Shown: in pieces, positions 36,348-37,139 of the stretch | Position numbering within the stretch: position 1 is the stretch's first letter | Layout of the letters: each line of letters opens with the position of its first letter | Assembly: GCF_023511815.1 (NCBI RefSeq) | Contig: NZ_JAIMAV010000021.1 | Coordinates: forward strand, 1-37,139 | Reading direction: 5' to 3' | Origin: Alicyclobacillus sp. | GTDB lineage: Bacteria; Bacillota; Bacilli; Alicyclobacillales; Alicyclobacillaceae | DNA length: 37,139 bases | Translations under genes and position numbers: made by a program | Notes under the pieces: generated by a model | The model's input: the letters and a program-made list of their open reading frames with translations, nothing else | Told to the model about the DNA's origin: nothing | Databases searched by the model: none

Positions 36348-36374
36348 TTGACAAGACTATTACATTGCTGTCAA
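36348..36374. promoter_or_regulatory. Inverted repeat TTGACA-N15-TGTCAA, possible operator
   Basis: TTGACA (36348-36353) and TGTCAA (36369-36374) are exact complements, centred 21 bp apart in an AT-rich patch. Three bases later lies another TTGACA, the -35 of the lipoprotein promoter. This may be a binding site for a dimeric regulator, or a second upstream -35 without a good -10. Confidence 0.4.
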
Positions 36375-36377
36375 GGT

Positions 36378-36406
36378 TTGACACACCTCCGATCCTCTTC
36401 TATCAT
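36378..36406 (+). promoter_or_regulatory. Vegetative promoter of the lipoprotein gene
   Basis: A perfect TTGACA (36378-36383), exactly 17 bp, then TATCAT (36401-36406). Transcription should start at about 36413, 36 bases before the GTG. Confidence 0.85.
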
Positions 36407-36448
36407 GAGTTCCGTGCATCGAAATAGATAGAACAGAGGGGATTGGAC

Positions 36449-37030
36449 GTGAACAGTTGGATGAAACGGCGCGCCGCGGGTCTGGTGGCCCTGGCGGCGA
36501 TCTCGGTCCTGGCGGGGTGCGGCACGGCTGGGAATGGCACTTCCAACGCTGCGGCGACGAACACCGCGGGTGCCGGTTCCAGCGCGGTGACGGACGGGTT
36601 GAAGCAGACGTTTGTGTCGGTGAACGCGGCGGCCCACGCCGCGATGCAGGACCTGCACCACGGCTCCACCATCAACGGGCCGATGGACCAGGTCAAGATC
36701 GGCGGCCAGACGTATGACTTGGTCGCGAAGAACCAGCAGGAGCTCGACACGCTGAAGACGCGGTATCTCGACTTTTTCACCCCCGCGGCGGTGGACGCGA
36801 TGTTCAAGGACGTCCAACAGAAGGACGGCCAGTTCGTGATCACCGAGGACGCTTCGACGGATCCGCTCAACTGGTACAAGGCGACCGTCTCCGCCGTGAA
36901 GGATCAGGGGGACGGCACCTACGTGGTGACGTTCAGCGTCCCGACGCAGGACGGCAAGAAGAGCGAGACCAAGCAGGTTCTGATGGCCAAGGACAGCAGC
37001 GGCAAGGTGGTCTTCGCGGGGGATCAGTGA
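36449..37030 (+). CDS. Predicted lipoprotein of unknown function
   Basis: A 193-residue protein with a lipoprotein signal peptide: MKRRAAGLVALAAISVLAGC, lipobox LAGC, lipidated Cys at 24. An Ala/Thr/Ser/Asn-rich linker (about 25-47) leads to a globular domain of about 145 residues with no family I can name for sure. KTRYLDFFTPAAVDAMFKDV and DGTYVVTFSVPTQDGK faintly recall small wall-enzyme inhibitors or NTF2-like folds (IseA/YoeB was considered), but this is a guess. GTG 36449 has GAGGGG 8 bases upstream; ATG 36461 would also keep the signal peptide. It has its own strong promoter and no obvious partner gene. Confidence 0.8.
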   Translation: MNSWMKRRAAGLVALAAISVLAGCGTAGNGTSNAAATNTAGAGSSAVTDGLKQTFVSVNAAAHAAMQDLHHGSTINGPMDQVKIGGQTYDLVAKNQQELDTLKTRYLDFFTPAAVDAMFKDVQQKDGQFVITEDASTDPLNWYKATVSAVKDQGDGTYVVTFSVPTQDGKKSETKQVLMAKDSSGKVVFAGDQ

Positions 37031-37099
37031 CGCCGTGGGCGTCCATCGACGCCGCGCTTGGGCAGGCCCCCCGGGAGGCACCCCCGCCGCCAGCCCGGT

Positions 37100-37105
37100 T
37101 ATAAT
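37100..37105 (+). promoter_or_regulatory. Lone TATAAT near the window end
   Basis: A perfect -10 hexamer in an AT patch (GGTTATAATTAG) with no good -35 17-18 bp upstream. It may belong to the next gene beyond the window. In B. subtilis the hisS-aspS genes, which have a T-box leader, lie downstream of dtd, but too little sequence remains to test that. The remaining 34 bases show only CCCCCACC...GCGGGGG pairing. Confidence 0.3.
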
Positions 37106-37139
37106 TAGACCCGGACAAAGCCCCCACCAGGCGCGGGGG

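Overview
The window is a stretch of chromosome from a G+C-rich, endospore-forming Bacillota. The genus is inferred, not proven; the gene set and base composition (about two-thirds G+C by eye) best fit the Alicyclobacillaceae. Reasons are the spore genes (yunB-like, SafA-like LysM protein, CotS/YsxE-like kinase, spoVB), a Tyr T-box leader, SigI/RsgI, and a gene order from yebC to dtd that follows the Bacillus subtilis order bofC-ruvA-ruvB-queA-tgt-yajC-yrzE-yrbG-spoVB-comN-secDF-recJ-apt-relA-dtd. I see no phage, insertion sequence, CRISPR array, tRNA or rRNA. By my start calls 18 of 32 complete genes begin with GTG or TTG, and many are coupled by four-base stop/start overlaps.

Layout. 1-849: 3' part of mutS2, converging on a class A penicillin-binding protein gene (983-3922, minus) across a bidirectional terminator built from a duplicated 37-bp unit. 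3950-5596: back-to-back promoters, then a tyrosine T-box leader and tyrS. 5600-10802: yunB-like sporulation gene, a CHASE3 chemoreceptor, a SafA-like LysM protein and a spore-coat-type kinase. 11012-12735: a nitrilase-fold amidase gene overlapping a short nadE, probably a two-gene glutamine-dependent NAD synthetase. 12776-16279: yebC, a small secreted protein in the bofC position, ruvC, ruvA, ruvB.

16321-18527: sigI-rsgI, a cell-wall or heat stress sigma factor with its membrane anti-sigma factor, lies between ruvB and queA. 18663-21185: queA-tgt-yajC. 21399-21794 (minus): yrzE-like membrane protein. 21963-24128: a membrane GAF protein with two GGDEF domains. 24310-25062: a DUF421 membrane protein whose end overlaps the end of convergent spoVB (minus). 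26789-29424: comN, then secD and secF as separate genes behind a good promoter and a 140-nt leader. 29504-36335: CDF transporter, recJ, apt, rel, dtd and a metallo-beta-lactamase-fold hydrolase, closely packed. 36449-37030: a lipoprotein of unknown function with its own AT-rich promoter region.

The genes combine DNA repair and recombination (mutS2, ruvABC, recJ), tRNA charging, modification and proofreading (tyrS, queA, tgt, dtd), secretion (yajC, secD, secF), the stringent response and purine salvage (rel, apt), and spore or envelope building. Most of this is conserved core. The items most worth a second look are the split NAD synthetase, the sigI-rsgI insertion with an ordered-looking island in the RsgI tail, the tandem GGDEF protein, Shine-Dalgarno sequences lying in terminator-like hairpins before yunB and ruvC, several intergenic tandem repeats, and the unexplained secD leader. 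I did not find a clearly new multi-gene system.
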